This document shows, one piece after another, positions 56,193 through 64,000 of a stretch of 64,000 bases of DNA. The DNA comes from Planctomycetota bacterium (GTDB lineage Bacteria > Planctomycetota > Planctomycetia > Planctomycetales > Planctomycetaceae). The stretch lies in contig JAHZKX010000041.1 in assembly GCA_022600195.1 (NCBI GenBank), positions 106,400-170,399 of the forward strand, given 5' to 3'. Every line of letters begins with the position of its first letter. Position 1 is the stretch's first letter. The notes under the pieces were generated by a model. It saw only the letters and a list, made by a program, of their open reading frames with translations. It had not been told where the DNA came from and ran no database searches. The position numbers were made by a program, and so were the translations under genes.

Positions 56193-56642
56193 ATGAATCA
56201 GCTTCCCAAGTTGCCATCTTGTGAATATCGAGTCGAATTAGAAGACGCCAATAGTTTTGGCTGTCGTCATCAACGTCTATTTGCTCCCGGGCACAGGGTT
56301 ACAGCTTCCATATGTCTCACCTGCAAGCTCAGATCGAGTGTGTGTGAAGAACCGCGTTCAATCGACGAAGTCAAAAATCCCAAAAAAGTCCCATCCCTGG
56401 CCAAACGAGGGTGGAACTTGACAAAAGCGCTAACAACATTTGTGAGTGATGGTTGCCAGACACTTCGAGAAGAAGATTACCAGACGCGTTTGCAGATTTG
56501 CGATACGTGTGCTCGCCGACGGGAAGACCATTGTTTGGAATGTGGGTGCAGACTATCCCTGAAAGCAAGGGGGCGTGCCTTTAGATGCCCGCTTGGTAAA
56601 TGGCCAACTGAAACACAGGTTAACATAAAAGAGGAACAATGA
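56193..56642 (+). CDS. Small double zinc-module protein
   Basis: 149 residues from ATG 56193, 4 bases after the previous stop; an upstream TTG at 56175 would overlap that gene. N-terminal module (residues 10-45): C-x13-C-x-H-x14-C-x2-C, ending ICLTCKLRS, shared with the next two genes. A basic middle (PSLAKRGWNLTKALTTF) follows. C-terminal module: ICDTCARRREDHCLECGCRLSLK and RCPLGKW, that is CxxC-x7-CxxCxC-x12-C, a zinc-ribbon pattern seen in phage and accessory proteins. Probably an adaptor binding two or more zinc ions. The stop overlaps the next ATG (ATGA). Confidence 0.8.
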   Translation: MNQLPKLPSCEYRVELEDANSFGCRHQRLFAPGHRVTASICLTCKLRSSVCEEPRSIDEVKNPKKVPSLAKRGWNLTKALTTFVSDGCQTLREEDYQTRLQICDTCARRREDHCLECGCRLSLKARGRAFRCPLGKWPTETQVNIKEEQ

Positions 56643-58240
56643 AGCTTTCTTCCTGCGACTATAGAAGTCAGGTTTCAAGCGATAGTGACTATCTCTGCGA
56701 TCATCCTTCAGTTTTTGTAGCGGATGGAATAGTGACAGCTGCGATATGCTACAACTGCCCTTTGGCAGGACCCCGCCGCCCCGAGTTAGAGCAAATACGC
56801 CAAACTCAATTCCGTCGTCGTCAACTACTTCAGTTGAAGAGTGTTGCGGTTGTGATTCCGTGTCACAATTACGGAATTTTCCTTTCTCAGGCAATTGAAA
56901 GTGTGCTTGCACAATCCTCTCCGGCTTCTGAAATTATTGTGATCGTCGACCGTTCCTCTGACAACTCCCAGAAAATTGCCGAGTTGTACCATGACAAAGG
57001 AGTACGCACACTCGTTGTTGATTATGGAAACGTCCATTCTGTTCGACGTCGTGGTTTTGAAGAAACGACAGCAGATGTCCTTTGTTTCCTTGATGCCGAT
57101 GACTGGATTTCTCCAGATTATCTTGAACAGGGATTGCAGCGTTTTGATTCATTGGATGTTGGTATCGTCTACTCTGATCTGTATCACTTTGGGAGTTCAA
57201 CAGGACAACAAGTCTTCACAGATAAATTTTCAAGGCTGGCATTGAACCGTGATAATTTTATTCATGCGGGAAGTCTGGTACGCCGAGATGCATTGGAAAT
57301 CACAAAAGCATTCGATCAAGACCTGGATCCTGCAACAGCGTCTTGTACTGCCGATTGGTGGTTGTGGCGATGTGTGGCCAATGGAGGCTGGAAGGCCTGT
57401 AAACAACAGGGGCAATACAATTATCGGAGGCACGCCGAATCTGCGTTGGCAACTAAAGCCAGACATATAGAGTATTTTCAGTCCGCATGGCTGGAACATG
57501 AACAGATCACTCTCTTTATCCCTTTATCAGGTCGAACACACCTGTGGCCTCGTCTGGCAAAATTTCTTGAATTGCAGAAATGGCCACACAACCAGACACG
57601 ATTAATCCTCTTCGATACTGCACAGAATTCAAAGTTCTCACAAACAGTCCGCCAATGGCTTGCAGAGTCAGATTACACGGACACTCGGTATATTCAGCGG
57701 ACGGTTGCAGATCCAGAGTTAGCAGATCGTCCTCGTGCAGAACATGCAACAGATGTACGCAAAGCAATGGCACGGATCTATAATGCACTCACGAGCGAAG
57801 TAGCCACACAATTTGTATGGATTATTGAAGACGACATTATTCCACCGCTCAATGTGGCTAGAAGCCTGTTAGAAAGCTTTGATGAACGAACAGGCTCCGT
57901 TGCCGCCCCCTATCGATCTCGCTTTCATCAGGGATATGTCGTGTGGAAAAATGAAACTGAGACATTGATGGATCTTGGTAAAGGTGTCACTGAAGAGGGA
58001 GGCAACGGGTTCGGGTGTACAATCATCCGAACCGAACTCATTCAACGCACGATTTTTTCACATGCTTATCGGCTGCCTGACTTTGATCATGCGTTCTATT
58101 CGTTTCTGCACTCGGAAGGCTTTAAAGCTAAGGTAAATTGGGACATGGAGTGCCAACACTTCGAGTGTGATGGAACTCTTCCGTATGCGAGCAAGCGGGT
58201 GAATGGTAACAGGAGAATTCCGCAGGAGGTAAAGCGATGA
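56639..58240 (+). CDS. Zinc-module glycosyltransferase with two GT-A domains
   Basis: 533 residues. N-terminal C-x13-C-x-H-x14-C-x2-C module (Cys6 to about 40). GT2 domain (67-270): VAVVIPCHNYGIFLSQAIESVLAQ, FLDADDWISPDYL with DxD, and a WWLWR motif. Second GT-A-like domain (290-500): LFIPLSGRTHLWPRLAKFLE, FVWIIEDDIIPPLNVA, CTIIRTELI. Inverting transfer from nucleotide-sugar donors in the cytosol is expected. It overlaps both neighbours by 4 bases (ATGA at each end), so it is translationally coupled to the small zinc protein and to the next glycosyltransferase. Confidence 0.88.
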   Translation: MKLSSCDYRSQVSSDSDYLCDHPSVFVADGIVTAAICYNCPLAGPRRPELEQIRQTQFRRRQLLQLKSVAVVIPCHNYGIFLSQAIESVLAQSSPASEIIVIVDRSSDNSQKIAELYHDKGVRTLVVDYGNVHSVRRRGFEETTADVLCFLDADDWISPDYLEQGLQRFDSLDVGIVYSDLYHFGSSTGQQVFTDKFSRLALNRDNFIHAGSLVRRDALEITKAFDQDLDPATASCTADWWLWRCVANGGWKACKQQGQYNYRRHAESALATKARHIEYFQSAWLEHEQITLFIPLSGRTHLWPRLAKFLELQKWPHNQTRLILFDTAQNSKFSQTVRQWLAESDYTDTRYIQRTVADPELADRPRAEHATDVRKAMARIYNALTSEVATQFVWIIEDDIIPPLNVARSLLESFDERTGSVAAPYRSRFHQGYVVWKNETETLMDLGKGVTEEGGNGFGCTIIRTELIQRTIFSHAYRLPDFDHAFYSFLHSEGFKAKVNWDMECQHFECDGTLPYASKRVNGNRRIPQEVKR

Positions 58241-59307
58241 AACCGGTCAAATGCCATTCTCAGCTTACCTTCCCAGGACACGGAGACCGCTTTTTCTGTT
58301 CACATCCCAGGGTATTTGCACCGAATTCCCTGGTCCACACGCCTATTTGTCTTACTTGTACCTATCGAAACCAGCCACCGCCTGAGGCCCCTCGTCCACT
58401 CCCAAGACATTTGCAACCATCGAGTGATCTCATACACTGCCTGTTTCGAAATGAGAGCACCAAAGAATCGTCGGATATTTCAGAATGTTCTCACCCACGT
58501 CATGAACAAGCCTGGAATGCAAAATGTCGAGTCTGCAAAGACTATGAAATGCCACTCAAACAATTCGAATCACCGATAAAATCCTGGTCGGTGGGAGTCA
58601 CAACGGCTCCACGCGCTGTATCAGTTTTAGATCGAACATTAGAGAGTTTAAGCCGTGCGGGTTGGCCTGAAATACACGTGTTTGCGGAACCCGATAGCGT
58701 CGTCACTCACAAGGCAGACCAATGTTATTGGCACCAGCGTGGTAAAATATTGGGAGCATTTTCGAATTGGTATATCAGTCTCACAGAATTGGTGCTACTT
58801 GATCCTCATGCCGATGCATACCTGCTTTGTCAAGATGATATCGTGCTCTCTCGTGATACACGTCCATACTTGGAAAAGGTCTTATGGTGCAATGAAGGCT
58901 CCCAGGTACTCTCTATATATTGTGCCGAAGTCCACGATGAACCAAATCATATTGGCTTCAATCAATTGGATGCAGACTGGAATACGTGTGGCGCATTGGC
59001 ACTCATTTTTCCCAATGCGGTTGCCAGGGCGTTGCTCTGTGATCCGCTTTTTCTGGACCATCGTCGTAATGGTCCCAGTAATGGTGACGCCTGTATCGAC
59101 TCTGTCTTAGGACGCTGGTGTCGTCGCTCAAATATTCGCTACTATGTTCATCACCCCAGTCTTGTGCAACACACGGGACACTATTCCAGTCTATGGGGAG
59201 AAATTGCTCCCTCACCCCGTCGCCGTGCCGGATCTTTTCTTGATGAATCAGAGTCTGCATTAGAATGGTTTAATCGTAAAAAAACAAATTCAAAGTTTAG
59301 CTCATAG
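58237..59307 (+). CDS. Zinc-module GT-A-like glycosyltransferase
   Basis: 356 residues. N-terminal C-x14-C-x-H-x14-C-x2-C module (Cys6 to about 42, ICLTCTYRNQ). A second shorter Cys/His cluster (ECSHPRHEQAWNAKCRVCKDYEMP, about 84-107), then a transferase-like domain (118-340) with VGVTTAPRAVSVLDRTLESL, the acidic pair in LLCQDDIVLS (about 200), and HPSLVQHTGHYSS, a late motif of MGAT4-like and phage-type GT-A enzymes. The RHS gene starts 15 bases after its stop, behind TTTAGGAG, so both are on one transcript. Confidence 0.82.
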   Translation: MKPVKCHSQLTFPGHGDRFFCSHPRVFAPNSLVHTPICLTCTYRNQPPPEAPRPLPRHLQPSSDLIHCLFRNESTKESSDISECSHPRHEQAWNAKCRVCKDYEMPLKQFESPIKSWSVGVTTAPRAVSVLDRTLESLSRAGWPEIHVFAEPDSVVTHKADQCYWHQRGKILGAFSNWYISLTELVLLDPHADAYLLCQDDIVLSRDTRPYLEKVLWCNEGSQVLSIYCAEVHDEPNHIGFNQLDADWNTCGALALIFPNAVARALLCDPLFLDHRRNGPSNGDACIDSVLGRWCRRSNIRYYVHHPSLVQHTGHYSSLWGEIAPSPRRRAGSFLDESESALEWFNRKKTNSKFSS

Positions 59308-59322
59308 TTTAGGAGAAACACC

Positions 59323-62300
59323 ATGTCAACAACACCACCAGAACAAGAAATATTATGCTGTTGTAGAGGCGGTAGTTTGCGACAATACAAGGCAACAGTA
59401 ACCGGAGTGATTCCTACTCCTGGTTGTAATAAATGTATTGATTCTGTCTTCGTTCTTGACTTGCTGCTGAATTACCCCGAAAGTGAATGTGCCGCATACT
59501 ATCCAGGTCTTTACTTTTGCACGTACACTAGTGTCGACTTTGCCATTGCTGAAGACCCAGACGAATGCGGTAATTACGTATTCGGGTTTGCACTCGCCCC
59601 GTCTGGAGCGACTGACGAGCATCTAGGTGCTCAATGGGTGAAAGCTGGTATTGAGAATTGCACTGATCGTCAAGTGCTAAAGTTCTTACAAGGGGATGGA
59701 AAATCATGCGATTTTGGGTCATCAAAAGTTATCATCGAACCCGTAGCACCCACATCACTGAGCGCAATAAAGGATTCTTGTTTTCCTCGGCGAACTTGCT
59801 GTATCATTAAGGTGAATCCGCCAAATCTTTCGGATTACAATTGCAGCTTTGATATTGCCTGCTGTGGCAGTGAGCGCTGCCGTGGTGGTTGTGGTTGTAA
59901 TCAGCCCGTGGTCCCCGGAACAGACTGCGGTTCTTCTTCTACTCCTGTTTCTTCAGCATGTGGACCATTGTCGTGCAGTTCGCAACTGAATACGGAAAAT
60001 GGTAACCTTTCTATTACTCTGGGAATACCAGATGCCGGACCTCAATCACCAGCTCCGACTATGGTGGTCAATTCGCAGTTTGGCACAGCGGGAACATTTG
60101 GCTTTGGCGTCAGTAGTTGGGTTTCACAATCACTATCAGAAATTGACGATGAGACAGCTGAAGTAACCAGATGTGATGGAACAGTGCTGCGTTATGTCTG
60201 CAAGGATGAAAATGGAACTTACGTCCCTCCTCCCGATTCCACGGATACTCTGCAGGAACTTCCCGGTGGAGGATGGATCGAAACAACTGCCAGTGGCCTC
60301 ATCTATGAGTACGATTCCACCGGGAAACTCATCAAAGTCACTAATGCTTGCGGAGAAGTATGGGACTTGGTCAGTGCAAGTCCACTTTCTTATATCAAAA
60401 ATTCGTCCAACCAGAGAACGACGTTCATCTATGATGGTTCATCGAAGATTCGACGAATCGAAGATGTCTACGGGCGCATCACGACCTTCACCGTCGATGG
60501 CAACGGAAATCTGACCAAACAGATTTCTCCAGAGTTGTGTACCATAGAACTTCGCTATGACACTAATCACCGGGTGACTTCGCTTCTCAGTCCTGAAGGT
60601 TGCCGCACCTCTTATGCCTATGATGCCAACGGATTCTGTAATCGTATTCAATATCCCAACGGCGGTATCTACACCTACGATTATCAAGACTGGTATACAA
60701 CCAAGGTGACTGACCCGGCGGGGGCCGTCACAACACTCTTACACAGTGTACCGCGAAATATAATAGGAGTCATCAATCCGTTAGGGGACCGATCAACTTT
60801 CTCCTATGAGGGAAATAGACTCAAAACAAGTCTTTTACCTTCTGGTGTCCGCGAAACGTTTTCCTATGCCCGTCAAGCCAACAGAGTGATGTTTCAAACG
60901 GCCAAAACGACGTCCGCTGGCACTCAGACCTATGTCTATGACTCGAATGGCCACGCTATCGCGACGATTAACCCGCTCGGAAATCGAACAACCATCGTTC
61001 GCGACTCCAATGGACGACCTTTCGCAGAGATAAATCCACTTGGAAATCGATCCACGAATGTTTACGACACGAATCATCGAATCGTCGCTCGGATCAATCC
61101 GCTTGGTAATCGAAATACAGCCGTTTACGATTCCAACGGAACAGTAATTGCGAGTATCGATCCGCTCGGAAATCGAACCAGCTATACTTATAAATATGGT
61201 CAGCGAATCGTTACCGAGGATCCGCTGAATCGCAGGTCAACATCAATCTATGATCTTTCCAATCGCATTCTAGCTGATGTCCAGCCTAACGGTGCACGCA
61301 CCAGTTTCCTTTATGACGCGGGTTGTCATCAGCAGGCAACGATTTATCCGGCAGGATACAGGACATCTAACGTCTACTCCTGTAACCAGTTGGCAGCTAA
61401 TATAGACCCATTTAATAACCGCACTAGCTTTGCTTACGACCTGCGCGGGAACCGCATCCGATCCGAAAATCCAATGGGGAATATCACCACATCGGTCTAC
61501 AATTCCACTGGGGAAAAGGTGGCCACTATCAGTCCACTGGGATATCGAACCACTGCTGTTTATGACTCTTCAGGGAGGCTGATCTCATTCATAGACCCTT
61601 TGGGCAATCGCACAACCACAATCTACGACAGCGATGGTCGCGTTTCTGCTCAGATCAATCCTCTGGGGAGTCGCTCTACAAATATTTACGATGCCGCTAG
61701 CCAAATAATCGCTCAAGTCACCCCCTTGGGTTACCGTACAACTACGACTTACGATGCTGCTGGGCAATCAATCTCCCAGATTAATTCGCTTGGATATCGC
61801 TCAACAACTGTTTACAATGATGCAGGGAATTCAATCGCCCAAATTGACTCACTTGGAAATCGCAATACAGCAGTTTATGACGACGCAGGGCGTTCAATTG
61901 CAGAGGTCAATTCGCTTGGCAATCGTTCTACAACAACTTATAACGCTGCCAGCCAGACGGTCGCTCAAATCAACCCACTGTCTGAGATCACCACAGCCAT
62001 CTACGATACAGCGGGCCAAAACGTGGCATCAGTTGATCCACTCGGCAATCGAACGACGACTGTCTACGATGCGTTCGGCCAAACGATCGCTCAAATTAAT
62101 GCCCTCGGCAATCGCTCAACAAGCATTTATGACAATGACCGCCTTGTCGCATCAATTGATCCATTAGAGAATCGAATAACGGTCATCTTTGACGAAGTTG
62201 GAAATCCCATTACAACTATTAACCCGATTGGAAACCGAACAACATTGATCTATAACCCAGTGGGTAAAGTTCATGCAACAATTAATTCGCTAGGTATTCG

Positions 62301-63912
62301 TACTTCCTTCACGTACGATATGGCAAATCAGCAAATAGAAACAATAGATGGAAGAGGTACAATTTCAACAACTGTCTATAATCCAGTCGGTCAAGCAGCG
62401 GTTTTCATAAATGGTCTCAACAACCGAACAACAACGCTCTTTGATAATAATGGGCGAGCAATTAGTTTAATTGACTCTACAGGGAATAGATACACATCAG
62501 TGTACGATTCCGTTGGCAAGACTATAGCTACAATCAGTCCTCTTGGAAACAGGGCATCCACAATTTTTGATGCTGTGGGCAATACTATTGCAACTGAAAA
62601 CCCACTTGGTTACAGGGTAACATCCATTTATGATTCGCTGGGGCAAGTACTAGCATCCATCAATCCTCTGGGATTTCGATCATCCTTAACTTATGATTCA
62701 AATAGTCAAGTTATTGAAGTAATCGATGCCAACGGCAATCGTATAACAACTGTCTATGATGTATTAGGGCGCAAGGTTGTTACAGTTAACGCATTGGGAA
62801 ATCGAACGACAACTGTTTACAATTCAATTGGTAACCAGATTGCCTTGGTTGACCAAAATGGAAATCGTACTTCATATGGCTATGACCAAGTTGGTCAAGA
62901 AATTGTACGAACAGATCCATTGCTTAGAAAAACGACATTCGCTTACGATGATGCTGGAAGGCAATATCTCAGAGTCGATGCAAGGGGCTATCGAACTACT
63001 TATACATATAACGCTATCGATTTGTTTACAGGCTCCCAATACCCAGATGGAACTCGTGTGACGTCTCAATACGATGTGCTTGGAAACCGAGCCTTAATGA
63101 TTGATTCCACAGGGAGATACACGTCTATATATGATGTACTTAGTCAGTTAAAAATGATTGAAAATCCGGACAACAAAAGAATTACCTATGCATATAATTC
63201 TGTAGGTATGAGATCTACTATGATCAATCCAAATACTGGAAGGTTCACTTATCAATATAATGCCGATATTCAACTCAACTTTGATGGTCAATACAATATC
63301 AATCAACAAATCATTGAGCTAATCAATCCGCAAAGCAAAAGAACTACATATAACTACGATTCAGACAATAGATGTATATTGAAAAAATTGGCGAATGGTA
63401 CGCGATTATCTTTATCCTATGATTCGGCGAATCAACAAACCGTTGTTGCTAATTTAAGGTCAGACTTATCAACGATCAGCAGCTTTGAATACAGCTATGA
63501 CAAGGTTGAAAATCGGACGCGTGCAATTGATGAATCAGGGATTTGTACGACTTGGAGCTATGATGATTCGGGCCAGCTTATTCGTGAAGAACGTTCGGGA
63601 ACAAATAGTTATGATAACTCTTACATTTATGATCCTACTGGCAACCGTTTAGTGAAAGTAGAAGCTGGTTCACGGGTTTCGATGGTCTATGATGCCGCTA
63701 ATCAGATCCGCTATTCCGAGGATGGAACAGGTCGAACAACTTACAGCTTCGATGCGAATGGTAACCAAGAATTAGTCGAATCTCCTGCTGGAGAAAAAAC
63801 GACCTATGTCTGGGATTATGAAAATCAGATTACTCTGGTCAAAAAAACTGATGGGAGTCGTGTAACTTTTACATATAATGCAGATAACAGACGTGTCAGA
63901 AAGGAAACATAA
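59323..63912 (+). CDS. Giant RHS/YD-repeat protein (N-terminal part before in-frame stop)
   Basis: 1,529 residues to TAA 63910. No signal peptide. Head (1-225) has 22 Cys, including CCC at 12-14 and SERCRGGCGCNQPV. Residues 226-480 are beta-rich with early YD motifs (YEYDSTGKLIKVTNACG). About 34 repeats of 21 residues follow (consensus I-N-P-L-G-N-R-T-T-T-V-Y-D-S-x-G-x-x-I-A-x), and degenerate YD repeats continue to the end (TYVWDYENQITLV, VTFTYNADNRRVRKET). RHS repeats form a large hollow beta-shell that can encapsulate a C-terminal toxin or act as a surface adhesin. The core continues in the same frame after the stop, so this is probably not the natural C-terminus. AGGAG precedes the ATG. 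Confidence 0.9.
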   Translation: MSTTPPEQEILCCCRGGSLRQYKATVTGVIPTPGCNKCIDSVFVLDLLLNYPESECAAYYPGLYFCTYTSVDFAIAEDPDECGNYVFGFALAPSGATDEHLGAQWVKAGIENCTDRQVLKFLQGDGKSCDFGSSKVIIEPVAPTSLSAIKDSCFPRRTCCIIKVNPPNLSDYNCSFDIACCGSERCRGGCGCNQPVVPGTDCGSSSTPVSSACGPLSCSSQLNTENGNLSITLGIPDAGPQSPAPTMVVNSQFGTAGTFGFGVSSWVSQSLSEIDDETAEVTRCDGTVLRYVCKDENGTYVPPPDSTDTLQELPGGGWIETTASGLIYEYDSTGKLIKVTNACGEVWDLVSASPLSYIKNSSNQRTTFIYDGSSKIRRIEDVYGRITTFTVDGNGNLTKQISPELCTIELRYDTNHRVTSLLSPEGCRTSYAYDANGFCNRIQYPNGGIYTYDYQDWYTTKVTDPAGAVTTLLHSVPRNIIGVINPLGDRSTFSYEGNRLKTSLLPSGVRETFSYARQANRVMFQTAKTTSAGTQTYVYDSNGHAIATINPLGNRTTIVRDSNGRPFAEINPLGNRSTNVYDTNHRIVARINPLGNRNTAVYDSNGTVIASIDPLGNRTSYTYKYGQRIVTEDPLNRRSTSIYDLSNRILADVQPNGARTSFLYDAGCHQQATIYPAGYRTSNVYSCNQLAANIDPFNNRTSFAYDLRGNRIRSENPMGNITTSVYNSTGEKVATISPLGYRTTAVYDSSGRLISFIDPLGNRTTTIYDSDGRVSAQINPLGSRSTNIYDAASQIIAQVTPLGYRTTTTYDAAGQSISQINSLGYRSTTVYNDAGNSIAQIDSLGNRNTAVYDDAGRSIAEVNSLGNRSTTTYNAASQTVAQINPLSEITTAIYDTAGQNVASVDPLGNRTTTVYDAFGQTIAQINALGNRSTSIYDNDRLVASIDPLENRITVIFDEVGNPITTINPIGNRTTLIYNPVGKVHATINSLGIRTSFTYDMANQQIETIDGRGTISTTVYNPVGQAAVFINGLNNRTTTLFDNNGRAISLIDSTGNRYTSVYDSVGKTIATISPLGNRASTIFDAVGNTIATENPLGYRVTSIYDSLGQVLASINPLGFRSSLTYDSNSQVIEVIDANGNRITTVYDVLGRKVVTVNALGNRTTTVYNSIGNQIALVDQNGNRTSYGYDQVGQEIVRTDPLLRKTTFAYDDAGRQYLRVDARGYRTTYTYNAIDLFTGSQYPDGTRVTSQYDVLGNRALMIDSTGRYTSIYDVLSQLKMIENPDNKRITYAYNSVGMRSTMINPNTGRFTYQYNADIQLNFDGQYNINQQIIELINPQSKRTTYNYDSDNRCILKKLANGTRLSLSYDSANQQTVVANLRSDLSTISSFEYSYDKVENRTRAIDESGICTTWSYDDSGQLIREERSGTNSYDNSYIYDPTGNRLVKVEAGSRVSMVYDAANQIRYSEDGTGRTTYSFDANGNQELVESPAGEKTTYVWDYENQITLVKKTDGSRVTFTYNADNRRVRKET
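60769..63006 (+). repeat. Coding tandem repeat array, 63-bp unit, about 34 copies
   Basis: The RHS gene carries about 34 units encoding 21 residues each, with the recurrent peptide PLGNR. The first is near 60769 (INPLGDR) and the last near 62970 (VDARGYR). Units differ in third codon positions, and the later ones (from about 62150) are visibly more AT-rich than the earlier ones. Confidence 0.85.
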
Positions 63913-63915
63913 GTT

Positions 63916-64000
63916 ATGGCAGTCACCAATTACCTCTGGGACGAAGATAGCTACTTAGAAGAGTATGATGAAACAGGCGCGACAACGGCGGCTTATACAA
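63916..64000 (+). CDS. RHS core continuation, partial at window edge
   Basis: After TAA 63910-63912 and one codon (GTT), ATG 63916 opens the same frame: MAVTNYLWDEDSYLEEYDET, running off the window. 'TNYLWD...YLEEYDETG' is the standard RHS core sequence that normally follows RRVRKE directly. No ribosome-binding site precedes the ATG. Either the core is split into two ORFs, the stop is read through, or this is a disrupted gene. Confidence 0.65.
   Translation, partial: MAVTNYLWDEDSYLEEYDETGATTAAYT

Noticed and set aside
60769..63006. Regularly spaced repeats resembling a CRISPR array
   Set aside because: The 63-bp units are in frame, encode the RHS 21-residue repeat and have no unique spacers.
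41647..64000. Second copy of the ssrA 3' end as the far attachment site
   Set aside because: Scanned by eye for CCGCCTCCA-like copies; none found, so no att site is claimed.

Overview
The window looks like a chromosomal segment of a planctomycete, most likely a Gimesia/Planctomyces-type bacterium. This rests on protein style, not on any database search: a TIGR03067-type secreted protein, a formylmethanofuran-dehydrogenase-subunit-C-like C1 protein, an OleC-OleD pair, many secreted proteins of unknown function, HEAT-repeat and VWA/TPR proteins, and a moderate G+C content. No rRNA, tRNA, IS element or CRISPR array was seen.

Positions 1-41,000 are ordinary mixed-strand chromosome. In order: a partial gene at the left edge; two secreted proteins (one a serine-beta-lactamase-fold hydrolase); ATP-dependent PEP carboxykinase; an oleD/oleC/fhcC-like minus-strand group; a Gly/Tyr-rich secreted protein; a HEAT-repeat protein; a GNAT protein; a GAF/SpoIIE phosphatase; a dicarboxylate symporter; a Gfo/Idh/MocA oxidoreductase; a small secreted protein; an AddB-AddA-methyltransferase operon; an S41 protease; tsaD; a large secreted VWA protein whose reading frame appears to continue, through an A9 run, into a TPR/DUF2135-like frame that has no start codon of its own; a membrane-anchored M30-like metalloprotease; an HPt protein; an LptF/LptG-type permease; and an esterase-like alpha/beta hydrolase.

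At 41,292-41,646 lies a one-piece tmRNA gene (ssrA) with tag ANKQFSMAA. Immediately downstream are three GGTAGCCA direct repeats and a divergent tyrosine-recombinase-like protein with a C-terminal helix-turn-helix. This is the usual architecture of an island integrated at the 3' end of tmRNA. From here to the window end all genes but one are on the plus strand and many are accessory: a zinc-ribbon membrane protein, a strongly structured non-coding stretch, a TIGR03067 protein and a HEAT protein.

From 46.5 kb to the end is a glyco-modification/RHS locus: a two-domain glycosyltransferase, a methyltransferase, a 1,556-residue fusion of four glycosyltransferase-like domains, a methyltransferase domain and a TPR array, a sulfotransferase-like protein and another methyltransferase. 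Then, behind a good sigma-70-like promoter (55,715-55,742), comes a tight operon: a NifU/IscU-like scaffold lacking one cluster ligand, three consecutive proteins that share a new-looking N-terminal C-x13/14-C-x-H-x14-C-x2-C module (one small double-zinc protein, two glycosyltransferases), and a giant RHS/YD-repeat protein with a Cys-rich head (22 Cys) and about 34 repeats of 21 residues. The RHS core is interrupted by an in-frame TAA at 63,910 and resumes in the same frame up to the window edge. My best candidate for an undescribed system is this scaffold/zinc-module/glycosyltransferase/RHS operon, inferred to build a glycosylated, metal- or disulfide-stabilised giant RHS surface protein.
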